Source: Pelotomaculum sp. UBA4789
GTDB lineage: Bacteria > Bacillota > Desulfotomaculia > Desulfotomaculales > Pelotomaculaceae
Direction of reading: 5' to 3'
Length of the DNA stretch: 33,402 bases
Assembly (NCBI GenBank): GCA_002402945.1
Contig: DHGV01000075.1
Coordinates: forward strand, 4,887 to 38,288
Part shown: piece after piece, positions 24,676 through 32,818 of the stretch
Position numbering within the stretch: the first letter of the stretch is position 1
Layout: each line of letters opens with the position of its first letter
The notes under the pieces: model-generated
Told to the model about the DNA's origin: nothing
Seen by the model: only the letters and a program-made list of their open reading frames with translations
The model's database searches: none
Program-made: the position numbers and the translations under genes

Positions 24676-25920
24676 ATGCAGGGATGTGCTCCGGTCAGGA
24701 TTGCTGTCGTGGGCGGCGGCGCTGCGGGAATATTGGCGGCCATTGCCGCGTCGTATAAAGGCGCGGATGTCACCATTATTGAAAAAAACAACAGGATCGG
24801 CAAAAAAATTCTGGCTACCGGCAACGGCAGGTGCAACCTGACCAATATCAACCTCAGCACGGCAAACTACCACGGCGAAAACCCCTGGTTCGCTGGCAGC
24901 GCCCTGGTAAAATTCGATGCCCAGAAAACCATCGATTTTTTCGAGCGGCTTGGCGTAGCCCATAAGGTTGAAGAAGAGGGCAAGGTTTTCCCTGTTTCCA
25001 ACCAGGCTTCAAGCGTATTGGATGTTTTGAGGTACGAGCTGGGGAAGGCCGGGGTCAAAACTTTATGTGAGTCTGCGGTCAGCAATATAAAAAAAGAAGA
25101 CGGCGGATTTATTATTACCTTTCAGAGCGGAGGAGAGTTTAAGGCAGACCGGGTAATCCTGGCTGCCGGCGGTAAAGCAGCTCCCGGCCTCGGTTCAAAC
25201 GGCAGCGGCTTTACCCTGGCCCGCAAACTGGGCCACAACATCGTCGAACCCTTTCCGGCCTTGGTTCAATTGAAGCTGGCAGCAACATTCCTGAAGCAAA
25301 TCCAGGGCGTCAAGTTTGATGGTGACGCGGAAATAATTGTCAATAACAGTACACTGCAAAAAGCATCGGGAGAAATATTATTCACTGAATACGGCGCGTC
25401 AGGCCCGCCGGTGTTATCCTTAAGCCGCAAAGCAGGCGAATGCCTGCGGGACAGAAAAACAGCATGGCTGAAGTTGACGCTGATCAACACCTGCAGCCGG
25501 GAACAGCTGGAGCGCTATCTTGCAAGTCGTTTCAGCCAGGGGCCTGAAAAAGATCTTGTATTCAGTTTCGTCGGCTATATTAATAAGAGGCTGATTCCGG
25601 TGATGTTGAAAGAAGCCGGAGTTGAAGATATTAAAAAACCGGCCAGCCTGGTCACAGCCTGGGAGCGGGGGCAGATACTGGATCTTTTGCAGGACTGGCG
25701 TTTTCAGATTACCGGCACTACCTCCTGGCCGGCGGCGCAGGTTACTGCCGGCGGCGTGTCTGTTAGTGAGATTAACGGGGAGACCATGGAATCAAATATT
25801 GTCTCCAAGTTATATTTTGCGGGTGAAGTCATTGACATCGATGGCGACTGCGGGGGCTACAACCTTCAGTGGGCCTGGTCTTCAGGTTTCCTGGCGGGAG
25901 AGTGCGCGGCGTCTGAATAA
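24676..25920 (+). CDS. HI0933/BaiN-family flavoprotein
   Basis: 414 residues. FAD-binding site VVGGGAAGILAA (11-22), the family signature GKKILATGNGRCNLTN (42-57), later AAGGKAAPGLGSNGSGF, VTAGGVSVSEI and the C-terminal YFAGEVIDIDGDCGGYNLQWAWSSG-type FAD site (split here by position, all near residues 380-405). The family includes BaiN, reported to act in bile-acid dehydroxylation, and YhiN; most members have no proven substrate. AAAGGAG lies 9 bases before the ATG at 24676; the frame upstream to TTG 24616 has no site. Follows the COG2509 gene by 195 bases with a repeat in between. Confidence 0.9.
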   Translation: MQGCAPVRIAVVGGGAAGILAAIAASYKGADVTIIEKNNRIGKKILATGNGRCNLTNINLSTANYHGENPWFAGSALVKFDAQKTIDFFERLGVAHKVEEEGKVFPVSNQASSVLDVLRYELGKAGVKTLCESAVSNIKKEDGGFIITFQSGGEFKADRVILAAGGKAAPGLGSNGSGFTLARKLGHNIVEPFPALVQLKLAATFLKQIQGVKFDGDAEIIVNNSTLQKASGEILFTEYGASGPPVLSLSRKAGECLRDRKTAWLKLTLINTCSREQLERYLASRFSQGPEKDLVFSFVGYINKRLIPVMLKEAGVEDIKKPASLVTAWERGQILDLLQDWRFQITGTTSWPAAQVTAGGVSVSEINGETMESNIVSKLYFAGEVIDIDGDCGGYNLQWAWSSGFLAGECAASE

Positions 25921-25944
25921 AATAATTTGAATAGCTTGACTTTA

Positions 25945-26721
25945 TCATTTTTTGATCAGGGTGTCAGACCACGGACCGGGCACCCGCGAAGGCGCGCTGG
26001 TGAGGGATATGTCAGGCGCCAGCCGCTGCCGGGCGTTTTGAAGCGCCAGGCTGGGTCTGTTATCATCCTCACTCAGATGGCCGAGCATCACCAGCTTGCA
26101 GCTGCTGAGGTCCAGTGACTGCAGCGCCTGCCCGCACTGCTGGTTGGACAGGTGGCCGGTGGGGCCGAGGTTGCGCTTTTTTACGTGCCAGGGCTTGGCG
26201 GAGTTTTTATACATTTCCACATCGTGGTTCGATTCTATGTACAGGTAGTCAAGAGCGTTGAACAGGTCACGGCATTTTTCCGGGAAAAAGCCCGTATCAG
26301 TCATAAAACCCATTCGCTCGCTGTCACCGGAAACAGTATAGCCTACTGTTGCCACGTCGTGTGACAGGTTGAAAGGGGTCAGGGAAAGGCTGCCAATTTT
26401 ATATTCCATGTAAGGATCGAGCACCTGGAAGCCGGGATATTCATCAAAGGCCCAGCACTGGCTGACCTGTTTGAGAACATCCGCAGTAGAGTACACTGGA
26501 ACATTTCTCTGTTTGAGAAGATGTTTGAGGCCGTAAATATGGTCAGTGTGGCAGTGGGTCACCAAAACGGCGTCGATATCGCCCGTGGCCAGCCCTATCT
26601 CGTTTAGAAATGGGTTGATGTCTCTTTTCCTGAGGCCGCAGTCAATTAATATGCAGGTATCACGGCTTTGTATGGCCACGCTGTTGGCATAACTGCAGGA
26701 TGATAGGGTGCAAAATTTCAA
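25945..26721 (-). CDS. Metallo-beta-lactamase-fold hydrolase, WalJ/YycJ type
   Basis: 258 residues with metal motif THCHTDH (H56, H58, D60, H61), H121 in LSHD, D142 in DTGF, ESNHD (163-167) and GHLS near the end. The start MKFCTLSSCSYANS and the ESNHD box fit the YycJ/WalJ group, single-domain nucleases linked to DNA repair and cell-wall signalling in Bacillus. Usually it sits with walRK; here it is alone. TTG start with GGGAGG 7 bases upstream. Convergent with the HI0933 gene, 24 bases apart, with no clear terminator. Confidence 0.88.
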   Translation of the reverse strand: MKFCTLSSCSYANSVAIQSRDTCILIDCGLRKRDINPFLNEIGLATGDIDAVLVTHCHTDHIYGLKHLLKQRNVPVYSTADVLKQVSQCWAFDEYPGFQVLDPYMEYKIGSLSLTPFNLSHDVATVGYTVSGDSERMGFMTDTGFFPEKCRDLFNALDYLYIESNHDVEMYKNSAKPWHVKKRNLGPTGHLSNQQCGQALQSLDLSSCKLVMLGHLSEDDNRPSLALQNARQRLAPDISLTSAPSRVPGPWSDTLIKK

Positions 26722-26834
26722 CTGGATTCCTCCCGCCTGTTGTATGTATTAACATTGGACGGCAGCGCCGGGGATTCCTTCCCAAACAGCTTTGTGATTA
26801 AAATTTCACTCAGCTGAGGCGGCCATATTATTTG

Positions 26835-26884
26835 TTGACACCAGGAGAAATTAGATGCTAATGTATCATTAACGATACATATCG
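26835..26884 (+). promoter_or_regulatory. PadR promoter with overlapping palindromic operator
   Basis: Perfect -35 TTGACA (26835-26840); a weak -10 lies 17-18 bases on (CTAATG/TAATGT). Overlapping it is ATGTATC (26861-26867), a 6-base spacer and GATACAT (26874-26880), a perfect 7-bp inverted repeat with the ATGT...ACAT ends typical of PadR/LmrR operators. CGATACATATCG (26873-26884) makes a second overlapping palindrome. This suggests autorepression by the PadR protein encoded from 26918. Confidence 0.7.
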
Positions 26885-26917
26885 TAAGCGATCTATATGC
26901 TCAGCACAGGTGAGGAC

Positions 26918-27307
26918 ATGGGGAAAAGCTATGAACAGCTTTATGATGTTAGTAAATTAAGCAGAGGGCTTCTGATTAAGGGGCTTTTGCCGTACTATGT
27001 CCTCCGGCTGTTGTCAGGGGATAAAATGTACGGCAAAAAAATATTGGACCGGATCAAGGAGATGTCCGGGGGAAGCTGGAAGCCATCCCCCGGCTCAATT
27101 TACCCTCTTTTGAGGCGTATGGTGCGGTTGGGCTTGGTTTCAGAGTACCTGGATGATGGAAACGGGCATCTTAAACGCATCTACGAGCTGACTGACGCCG
27201 GACGGGCAGAGCTGGACGAGATGAGGGAGGACATCCATCCCTGGCTCGAGCGGACCATTAAGCTGCTGACCGTGCATCTGCAGGAACTGGAAAAGCAGGA
27301 GGACTGA
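26918..27307 (+). CDS. PadR-family transcriptional regulator
   Basis: About 129 residues. Winged-helix PadR marks: LIKGLLPYYVLRLLSGDKMYGKKILDRI, then SPGSIYPLLRRMVRLGLV and RIYELTDAGRAELDE, followed by a C-terminal dimerisation helix (HPWLERTIKLLTVHLQELEK). Start: AGGTGA precedes the ATG at 26918 by 4 bases; the ATG at 26897 has no site. PadR proteins often repress adjacent multidrug exporters; here the exporter directly downstream is a ruin, so the regulator is intact but probably has lost its main target. An operator-like palindrome covers its own promoter. Confidence 0.92.
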   Translation: MGKSYEQLYDVSKLSRGLLIKGLLPYYVLRLLSGDKMYGKKILDRIKEMSGGSWKPSPGSIYPLLRRMVRLGLVSEYLDDGNGHLKRIYELTDAGRAELDEMREDIHPWLERTIKLLTVHLQELEKQED

Positions 27308-27336
27308 GAATAAAGCATATCCAAGAGGGGTTGTAA

Positions 27337-28557
27337 ACGGCTGATAAAAGAAAGGGCAAGATCATCAAGCCGCTTGCGGCTGTGCTTGTGCTGCTCATAA
27401 TATTGATTGCAGCCTGGAGTGTTTTGTTTAAAAAGGACAAGGTCGATTATTAAACGCTCAAGCCAATTGATATAAACAACACTGTCCTGGCCAGCGGCAG
27501 GGTCAGCTATCCCCAGCCTTACGACATCACCGCGCTTTCTGCCGGTAAAGTTTCCGCTATTGGCTGCCGGGAGGGAGAACTGGTCAGGGAGGGACAGCTG
27601 CTGCTGCAGATGGAGGATTTCCAGGAAAACCAGAACCTGCTGCTGGCCATGAGTAACCTTGAATCTATTAAAAGTAAGAAAAGAAATATTACAGAAGAAA
27701 CCCTGCCCAGGCAGGAGGAAGTGCTGATCCAGGATAAGGTCAGGCTTGGTGAGGCGGAGAGGGAGCTACAGCGCCAAAAAACACTGTTTGAGCAGGGTGC
27801 TGTTCCGGCAGTGGATTATTAAAAAGCGAGTGACAGCTATGAGCTCGCCCTTTCTCAATATAACCAGGACCTTCTGACGAGGGATTCCCTGGCCGGAGGA
27901 AGCGGCTCCGCGGAAATAGAGGCGCAGGTATCATATTACGAGGCACAGCTGAACATCGCGGTGAAAGCGGTGGCGGATAAAAAAATTATTTCGCCGCTCA
28001 CGGGAACAGTGAGCAAGATTAATTTTTCAGCCGGGCAGCAGGTTGCAGCTAATGCGGCGCTGCTCACTGTTTTGAGGCAGCAAAACTGGGTGGTTGAAGC
28101 AGAGGTCGACCATAAAGAACTGCCGCTTTTAAAAGAGGGGCAGGATGCCCTAGTGGCACTGGACGCTTATCCACAGGAGAAACTGGCGGCAGACCTAATC
28201 TACATATCTCCCCAGGTTGATGCGCAGAAAGGGACCTGCCTTTTAAGGCTGGAGATAAAAGAAAGTAAACCCTTTATAAAATACGGGATGGCCGCAGACG
28301 TCGAGCTTTTGTCGGAAGCCAACGTACAGGTGCTTGCCCTCCCCAAGCAGTTTCTTGCATTCAGCGGTGGTGAAGCTTTCGCCTGGGTCTGGCAGGAGGG
28401 TAAAGCTGTAAAACAGCAGCTTTCATATCGCACGGTCGGTGATCGCTGGGTGATCGCCGAAAACCTCAGGGAAGGGGCTGTCATCCTGTCCCCATCAGGC
28501 GATTTAAACAATGTCAGGGTCCAACCTGGCCGGGAGGTTGCGGCCGATGAAACTTAA
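27337..28557 (+). pseudogene. HlyD/MacA-type efflux adaptor pseudogene (lost start, two stops)
   Basis: One frame reads as a complete adaptor of about 405 codons. Ribosome site AGAGGGG (27324-27330) is followed after 6 bases by ACG GCT GAT AAA, where ATG would be expected. A membrane anchor (PLAAVLVLLIILIAAW), a first lipoyl half (ITALSAGKVSAIGCREGELV), a coiled hairpin (27620-27940), a second lipoyl half (KIISPLTGTVSKINFSAGQQV) and the barrel domains follow. In-frame TAA codons occur at 27451-27453 and 27820-27822, both preceded by GATTAT. No reading-frame change is needed, so these are point mutations (likely T to C, and G to T or similar). Downstream start sites could still make a soluble C-terminal piece. 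Confidence 0.85.
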
Positions 28558-28897
28558 CACCTATGAAATTATGATCGCTTACAGGTTCCTTGTCAGCGGG
28601 AAATCTCAGACAGTTTTAATTATCCTCGGGATAGCCATAGGTGTTGCCGTCCAGGTTTTTTTGATATCCCTCATCGATGGGCTGCAGACAAGCCTTGTCC
28701 AGCAGACAGTCGGATCTGCCCCACATATCACCGTCTCGCCGCCTCTTTCCGCCCCGGTCCCCCTAGGCATCGGCAACGGCGTCATAAGTGATTACCGGCA
28801 GCCTTTAAATGTTGAAGGCAGTGAAATACTGTCTTGGCAGAGATACAATGATTACCTGGGCCGCCGCAGGAAATTGTCGATAGGGCCATATATTTAA
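28547..28897 (+). pseudogene. MacB/FtsX permease, N-terminal fragment
   Basis: ATG at 28547 has GGGAGG 9 bases upstream and overlaps the adaptor stop. It encodes MKLNTYEIMIAYRFLVSGKS, then a membrane helix (TVLIILGIAIGVAVQVFLIS) and the start of an extracytoplasmic domain as in DevC/MacB-type permeases of about 390 residues. Coding sense stops near YNDYLG (about 28858); the remaining 11 codons are out of frame with what follows. About three quarters of the permease, including the three C-terminal helices, is gone. Confidence 0.85.
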
Positions 28898-29271
28898 TGG
28901 AGAGAATCGGCATCAGGCAGTACAAGGACAAGTATCCCAGCCAGATGTCCGGGGGTCAGCAGCAGAGAGTAGCCATTGCCCGCTCTTTAATCAACCAGCC
29001 AAAAATAATTTTTGCCGATGAGCCAACAGGAAATTTGGACAGCAAGTCCAGTGAAATGGCGATGGAACTACTAAAAGAGATCATTAAAGAAAACAATACC
29101 AACCTGGTTATGGTTACGCATGACCGGAAAATAGCCACAACTGCGGACCGGGTCATTGAGCTGGTTGACGGCAGGATAAACAAAGATTACCTCATTGACC
29201 AGATGGGGAAGGAGCAGGTCAGGGAAAAACTCGAGCACCTGGCCTGCACTATTGGCGATGAGCCCTGCTGA
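28864..29271 (+). pseudogene. ABC exporter ATPase, C-terminal fragment
   Basis: The frame reads PQEIVDRAIYLMERIGIRQY from about 28864, then signature SGGQQQRVAIAR, Walker B IIFADEPTGNLD and H-loop VTHD, ending with a 40-residue tail. Walker A and the Q-loop are missing, so it cannot bind ATP productively. The frame is already coding before the ATG at 28897 (which forms TAATG with the permease frame's stop), so that ATG is incidental. A single deletion of at least about 1.2 kb joined the permease to this fragment at about 28855-28866. Confidence 0.85.
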
Positions 29272-29468
29272 CAGGGGAATTTATCTGGACTAAATCAACC
29301 CATTTTACATGTGTTTTGCAGCTGAGACTAAATGTTGCGCCGCTCCACAGACCTTCCTTTATTTTTGCAAAAACAATTCAAAAGGAGGAAAACCCCTTAG
29401 CTTAAAGAATTAAAAAATGTTGAAAAAGATTAACACGGTTACAAGCATTTTGCGGGGAGGGTGCCTTT

Positions 29469-30398
29469 TTGCCTTTGCGGAATAAACCCAGAATAACCAA
29501 CCTGTGGTCCAAAGTTGTGGACGGGGATAAGGGGGAATGGTACTCCCGTGTGGTCCTGGAGTCCACCGTGCCCTTTACATATGAACTGAAAGAAATTGAC
29601 GGCGGGCTTGTGATTGAGTGCAGCGGCGCAGAAGTAAACATGCCCGAGGGAGTTCTGGAGGTAAATGACGGCCTGCTGCGTGAGATGAATATTCAGCAGG
29701 GGGAAACAGACACCGTCAGGGTGGATTTGGCACTGGATTATCCGGCTGCATATAGTCTGGCGCTTTATAAAGACTTTCCTTTCCGGCTGGCGATAAACCT
29801 GGACCGTTCGTACATCAGAAATTTATTTACAGGCAAGAGAATAGTTATAGACCCAGGCCACGGTGGCAGGGATCACGGCATCAAGGGGCCGGTCAGCCTC
29901 CTGGAAAAGAACGTGGTTTTACCGATAGCCCGAAACCTCGAAAAACTTTTGCGCAAAACAGGAGCGCAGGTGATCTTGACCAGGAGCGGTGACGAGGACA
30001 TCTCCCTTCAGGAGAGGGCGGCGCTTGCCCAGCAGGCGGGTACTGACGCTTACATCAGCATCCATACCAACGCCAGCGCGGACAGTGGTGTTGAAGGAGC
30101 AGCCACGCTTTACTCACCGGTAAACAGTACGAGCGAGAAGCTCGCCCGGTATATTCAGGAAGAAATCATAAAGAAGTTAAAGGTCAGGGACAGGGGGATC
30201 GCCGGGCAGCCTGACCTGGCCGGTATGGATAAAGGAATACCGGCGGTGGAAGTAGAAGTCGTAACCATCACGAATATCGTAGAAGAGGTCTTTCTGCGCG
30301 GCTTGACCATTCAGAAAAGGGCCGCGGAAGGAATTGTTAACGGTTTAATAAAATACTTTGCCCCCGAAGGGCTGATTGTAAAAGGTGATAAAAATTGA
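29469..30398 (+). CDS. N-acetylmuramoyl-L-alanine amidase (Amidase_3) with AMIN-like domain
   Basis: 309 residues. An AMIN-like beta domain (about 20-115) is followed by Amidase_3 (about 123-300): VIDPGHGGRDHG with zinc ligand H131, E146 (LLEKNVV), SIHTNAS with H199 and the last catalytic glutamate E263 in PAVEVEVVTITN. Such enzymes cut the amide bond between muramic acid and the stem peptide. TTG start with GGAGG 8 bases upstream. There is no signal peptide or membrane anchor, which is odd for a wall hydrolase and suggests either another export route or an internal (for example sporulation-related) role. The stop overlaps the start of the next gene. Confidence 0.88.
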   Translation: MPLRNKPRITNLWSKVVDGDKGEWYSRVVLESTVPFTYELKEIDGGLVIECSGAEVNMPEGVLEVNDGLLREMNIQQGETDTVRVDLALDYPAAYSLALYKDFPFRLAINLDRSYIRNLFTGKRIVIDPGHGGRDHGIKGPVSLLEKNVVLPIARNLEKLLRKTGAQVILTRSGDEDISLQERAALAQQAGTDAYISIHTNASADSGVEGAATLYSPVNSTSEKLARYIQEEIIKKLKVRDRGIAGQPDLAGMDKGIPAVEVEVVTITNIVEEVFLRGLTIQKRAAEGIVNGLIKYFAPEGLIVKGDKN

Positions 30399-31057
30399 TT
30401 GCCGGCAGATTACCGATCAGGACTCATATCATTACGGAAAATGACGATATTGTCGAAGTGGTGCAAAAATATACGGGCATGATCGCGTCACCGGGAGATA
30501 TAGTGGCAGTGGCCGAAAGCGTTGTCGCCATCAGCCAGGGGCGGGCGATCCTGCCGGACAGTGTTAAACCAGGCATGATTGCCAGGATCCTGTGTCATTT
30601 TCCCGGCAAGGAGGGCAGCCTCGCTGCCCCGCCTTCCATCCAGGTGGCGATGGAGGAGGTTGGCACAGCGCGCTTTCTGCTGGGGGTGACGGCAGCAGGC
30701 CTTGGCCGTCTGATAGGACGCAGGGGTGATTTTTACCGGGTTGCCGGCCGGCAGCTTGCCCAGATTGACGACTTTGCCGGCACGATGTGGCCTTTTGATC
30801 GGCATATCGTACTGGGCCCGAAGGATACGCAAAAAGTAGTGGAGAGGATCAAGCAGGCTACCGGTGTCGACGCGGTAATCACGGATGTTAATGATATCGG
30901 CAAGGTGGATATCCTGGCCGCGACAGACGGTGTGGACTGCGAGGCGCTGGTCAATTACCTCAAAGACAACCCGCACGGCAATGATGACCAGCAAACACCC
31001 ATCGTAGTGCTGATATCAGCTGAAAATATGCAGGAAATAAATGCTGCCCGGCAGTAA
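30395..31057 (+). CDS. Coenzyme F420-0:L-glutamate ligase-like (CofE domain) protein
   Basis: 220 residues; the TTG start overlaps the amidase stop (ATTGA), so the two are translationally coupled. RLPIRTHIITENDDIVEVVQ, then SPGDIVAVAESVVAISQGR and TDVNDIGKVDILAAT follow the F420_ligase fold (CofE/FbiB N-terminal). CofE adds glutamates to F420-0, but the window offers no other F420 gene and Firmicutes of this kind are not known F420 producers. A different amide-ligase substrate is likely; coupling to an amidase might hint at a wall-related one, but that is only an inference. Confidence 0.78.
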   Translation: MIAGRLPIRTHIITENDDIVEVVQKYTGMIASPGDIVAVAESVVAISQGRAILPDSVKPGMIARILCHFPGKEGSLAAPPSIQVAMEEVGTARFLLGVTAAGLGRLIGRRGDFYRVAGRQLAQIDDFAGTMWPFDRHIVLGPKDTQKVVERIKQATGVDAVITDVNDIGKVDILAATDGVDCEALVNYLKDNPHGNDDQQTPIVVLISAENMQEINAARQ

Positions 31058-31080
31058 GGTTAGGAGAATGATCTGAATAA

Positions 31081-32532
31081 ATGACCTTAAACCAAAACAG
31101 GACACCACTTTTTGACGCTGTAAAACAGCATGTCACCAGGAATGCGATTCCCCTGCAGATCCCCGGCCACAAACATGGTTACGGGCTGGAGGAATACAAG
31201 GAATTTGTCGGCGAGAATGTCCTCAGGATGGATTTGAACGAGACCAGAGGCATTGATATGCTTTGGGATCCGGTCGCAGTGATCGCCGAGGCGGAAAAAC
31301 TGCTGGCGGACTCACTGGGGGCAAAGCATGCTTATTTTTTAATCAACGGGACGACCTCCGGCATGCAGGCCATGATCATGAGCACCTGTACTCCCGGAGA
31401 TCAGATCATCCTGCCCCGGAACGCTCATAAATCAGTTTTTAACGGGCTTATTCTGAGCGGGGCCAACCCGATCTATGTCCAGCCGGAAATTGATGATTAC
31501 CTGGGCATTGTCACGGGGATCACGGCTTCAGGCGTGCAGGCAGCTATAGAAAAAAATCCGGGCGCCAAGGCCGTCATGGCCATCAACCCGTCGTATTACG
31601 GGGTGGCCACGGAGCTGAAAGCAATTGTGGAAACGGCGCACGGCAGCTGCATCCCGGTGCTGGTGGACGAGGCGCACGGAACCCACATGTGCTTCCATCC
31701 TTATTTCCCCATATCCGCCATGGTTGCAGGCGCTGACATGAGTGCGGCCAGCCTGCACAAAACCGGCGGCTCCCTGACACAGAGCTCAGCTCTGCTCGTC
31801 GGCAGCAGCAAAATTAATCCCAACTACATCAAGCAGGTGCTTAACCTGACCTATACATCCAGCCCGTCGTATATCCTGCTCTGTTCCCTGGATGTCGCAA
31901 GGAAACAGCTGGCCACCAGGGGCAGGCAGATGCTTGACGGTATCCTGGATATGGTGCAGCGGACCAGGGCGGAAATCAATAAGCTTGACGGGTTGTTCGC
32001 CCCTGACAAAAAATATTTTGAAAGGTCGGGAAAATTCAGCTTCGACGAAACAAAGCTCCTGGTAAACGTGCAGAAACTGGGGTTGACCGGGTACGAGGTC
32101 GAGGAGATCCTGGCCAAGGATTTCAATATTTTAATCGAGCTGGCCGATATGTACAATATCCTGGCCGTGATCAGCCTGGGCGAGAGGGAAGAATTCCTGC
32201 AGGCTTTCGTGGATGCTCTGAAAGATATTTCCGCACACGGCAAAAGGAAAACAGTAAAAAAAATAGAGACCATTCAGTTCAGCCCGGAAGTGGTCATGCC
32301 GCCAAGAGATGCGTTCTTCAGCAAAAAAAGATCAATGCCTCTCGAACAGTGCGCAGGTGAAATCGCCGGGGAAATGGTCATGGTCTATCCGCCGGGCATT
32401 CCCCTGGTCAGCATAGGCGAAATTATAACGGCTGAAATAATCGATTATGTCAGGATGCTCAAGGCAGAGAGGTGCACGATCCAGGGCACTATCGATCCGA
32501 TCGTTGACAATATCATGGTATTGGATAAATAG
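31081..32532 (+). CDS. Orn/Lys/Arg decarboxylase (PLP-dependent, class I type)
   Basis: 483 residues, the short form found in Gram-positive bacteria (SpeA/YaaO-like). N-terminal QIPGHKHG (26-33), PLP-phosphate region NGTTSGMQ (89-96), VDEAHG with D196 and H199, and the PLP lysine K227 in AASLHKTGGSLTQSS. A C-terminal domain (about 370-480) includes YPPGIPLVSIGE. It makes a polyamine or cadaverine/agmatine by decarboxylation; arginine versus lysine cannot be decided by eye. AGGAG lies 13 bases before the ATG, longer than usual. 23 bases after the F420-ligase-like gene, so likely co-transcribed. Confidence 0.92.
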   Translation: MTLNQNRTPLFDAVKQHVTRNAIPLQIPGHKHGYGLEEYKEFVGENVLRMDLNETRGIDMLWDPVAVIAEAEKLLADSLGAKHAYFLINGTTSGMQAMIMSTCTPGDQIILPRNAHKSVFNGLILSGANPIYVQPEIDDYLGIVTGITASGVQAAIEKNPGAKAVMAINPSYYGVATELKAIVETAHGSCIPVLVDEAHGTHMCFHPYFPISAMVAGADMSAASLHKTGGSLTQSSALLVGSSKINPNYIKQVLNLTYTSSPSYILLCSLDVARKQLATRGRQMLDGILDMVQRTRAEINKLDGLFAPDKKYFERSGKFSFDETKLLVNVQKLGLTGYEVEEILAKDFNILIELADMYNILAVISLGEREEFLQAFVDALKDISAHGKRKTVKKIETIQFSPEVVMPPRDAFFSKKRSMPLEQCAGEIAGEMVMVYPPGIPLVSIGEIITAEIIDYVRMLKAERCTIQGTIDPIVDNIMVLDK

Positions 32533-32567
32533 AAAAACTCTAAAAACAAAAAAATTCAAAACAAATC

Positions 32568-32693
32568 GACAGGATTAACAAGATTTAAACGGATTAACAG
32601 GATTATAAATGAAAATTTATTTATTTAATTTTAAATAATATAAATCTAGTTATTCAAATCCTGTAAATCATTATTAATCCTGTAAATCGTGTC
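32568..32693. repeat. Interspersed imperfect palindrome of GGATTAACAGGATT units
   Basis: Left arm 32568-32604 and right arm 32657-32693, each 37 bases, match as inverted repeats at 29 of 37 positions. Each arm contains repeated GATTAACAGGATT/ATTTACAGGATT units. The 52-base middle is AT-rich. This kind of unit recurs in intergenic regions of many bacteria. It fills most of the 286-base gap after the decarboxylase. Confidence 0.7.
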
Positions 32694-32739
32694 AGTTTGT
32701 TTAAGGTGGCACTGCCCAATATTTAATAGCTATAAAATT

Positions 32740-32775
32740 ACACCCAAAGACCTGGCCATCAAGGTTTTTGGGTGT
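32740..32775. terminator. Long perfect hairpin before the exonuclease gene
   Basis: ACACCCAAAGACCT (32740-32753) pairs with AGGTTTTTGGGTGT (32762-32775) over 14 bp with one G-T wobble and an 8-base loop. No T run follows on the + strand; the minus strand has AATTTTATA after it. It is 43 bases before the exonuclease start, so it could be a terminator for the decarboxylase unit or a leader structure. Confidence 0.5.
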
Positions 32776-32818
32776 ATGAATATTTAAGAAAACTGTTTTT
32801 TAAGAAAGTGGGGGAATT

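Noticed and set aside
27451..27822. Recoding of the two in-frame TAA codons in the adaptor pseudogene
   Set aside because: TAA is not used for selenocysteine or pyrrolysine, there is no stem-loop signal after either, and the start codon and neighbouring genes are also broken, so decay is simpler.
29417..29485. A 22-codon frame (MLKKINTVTSILRGG...) ending inside the amidase start, considered as a leader peptide or lost signal peptide of the amidase
   Set aside because: Its ATG has no ribosome site at a useful distance (AAAAGGAGG is 26 bases away), it is not hydrophobic enough, and it is in a different frame from the amidase, whose own TTG has a good site.
32568..32693. CRISPR-like array
   Set aside because: The units are inverted and merged without unique spacers of constant length, and no cas gene is present.
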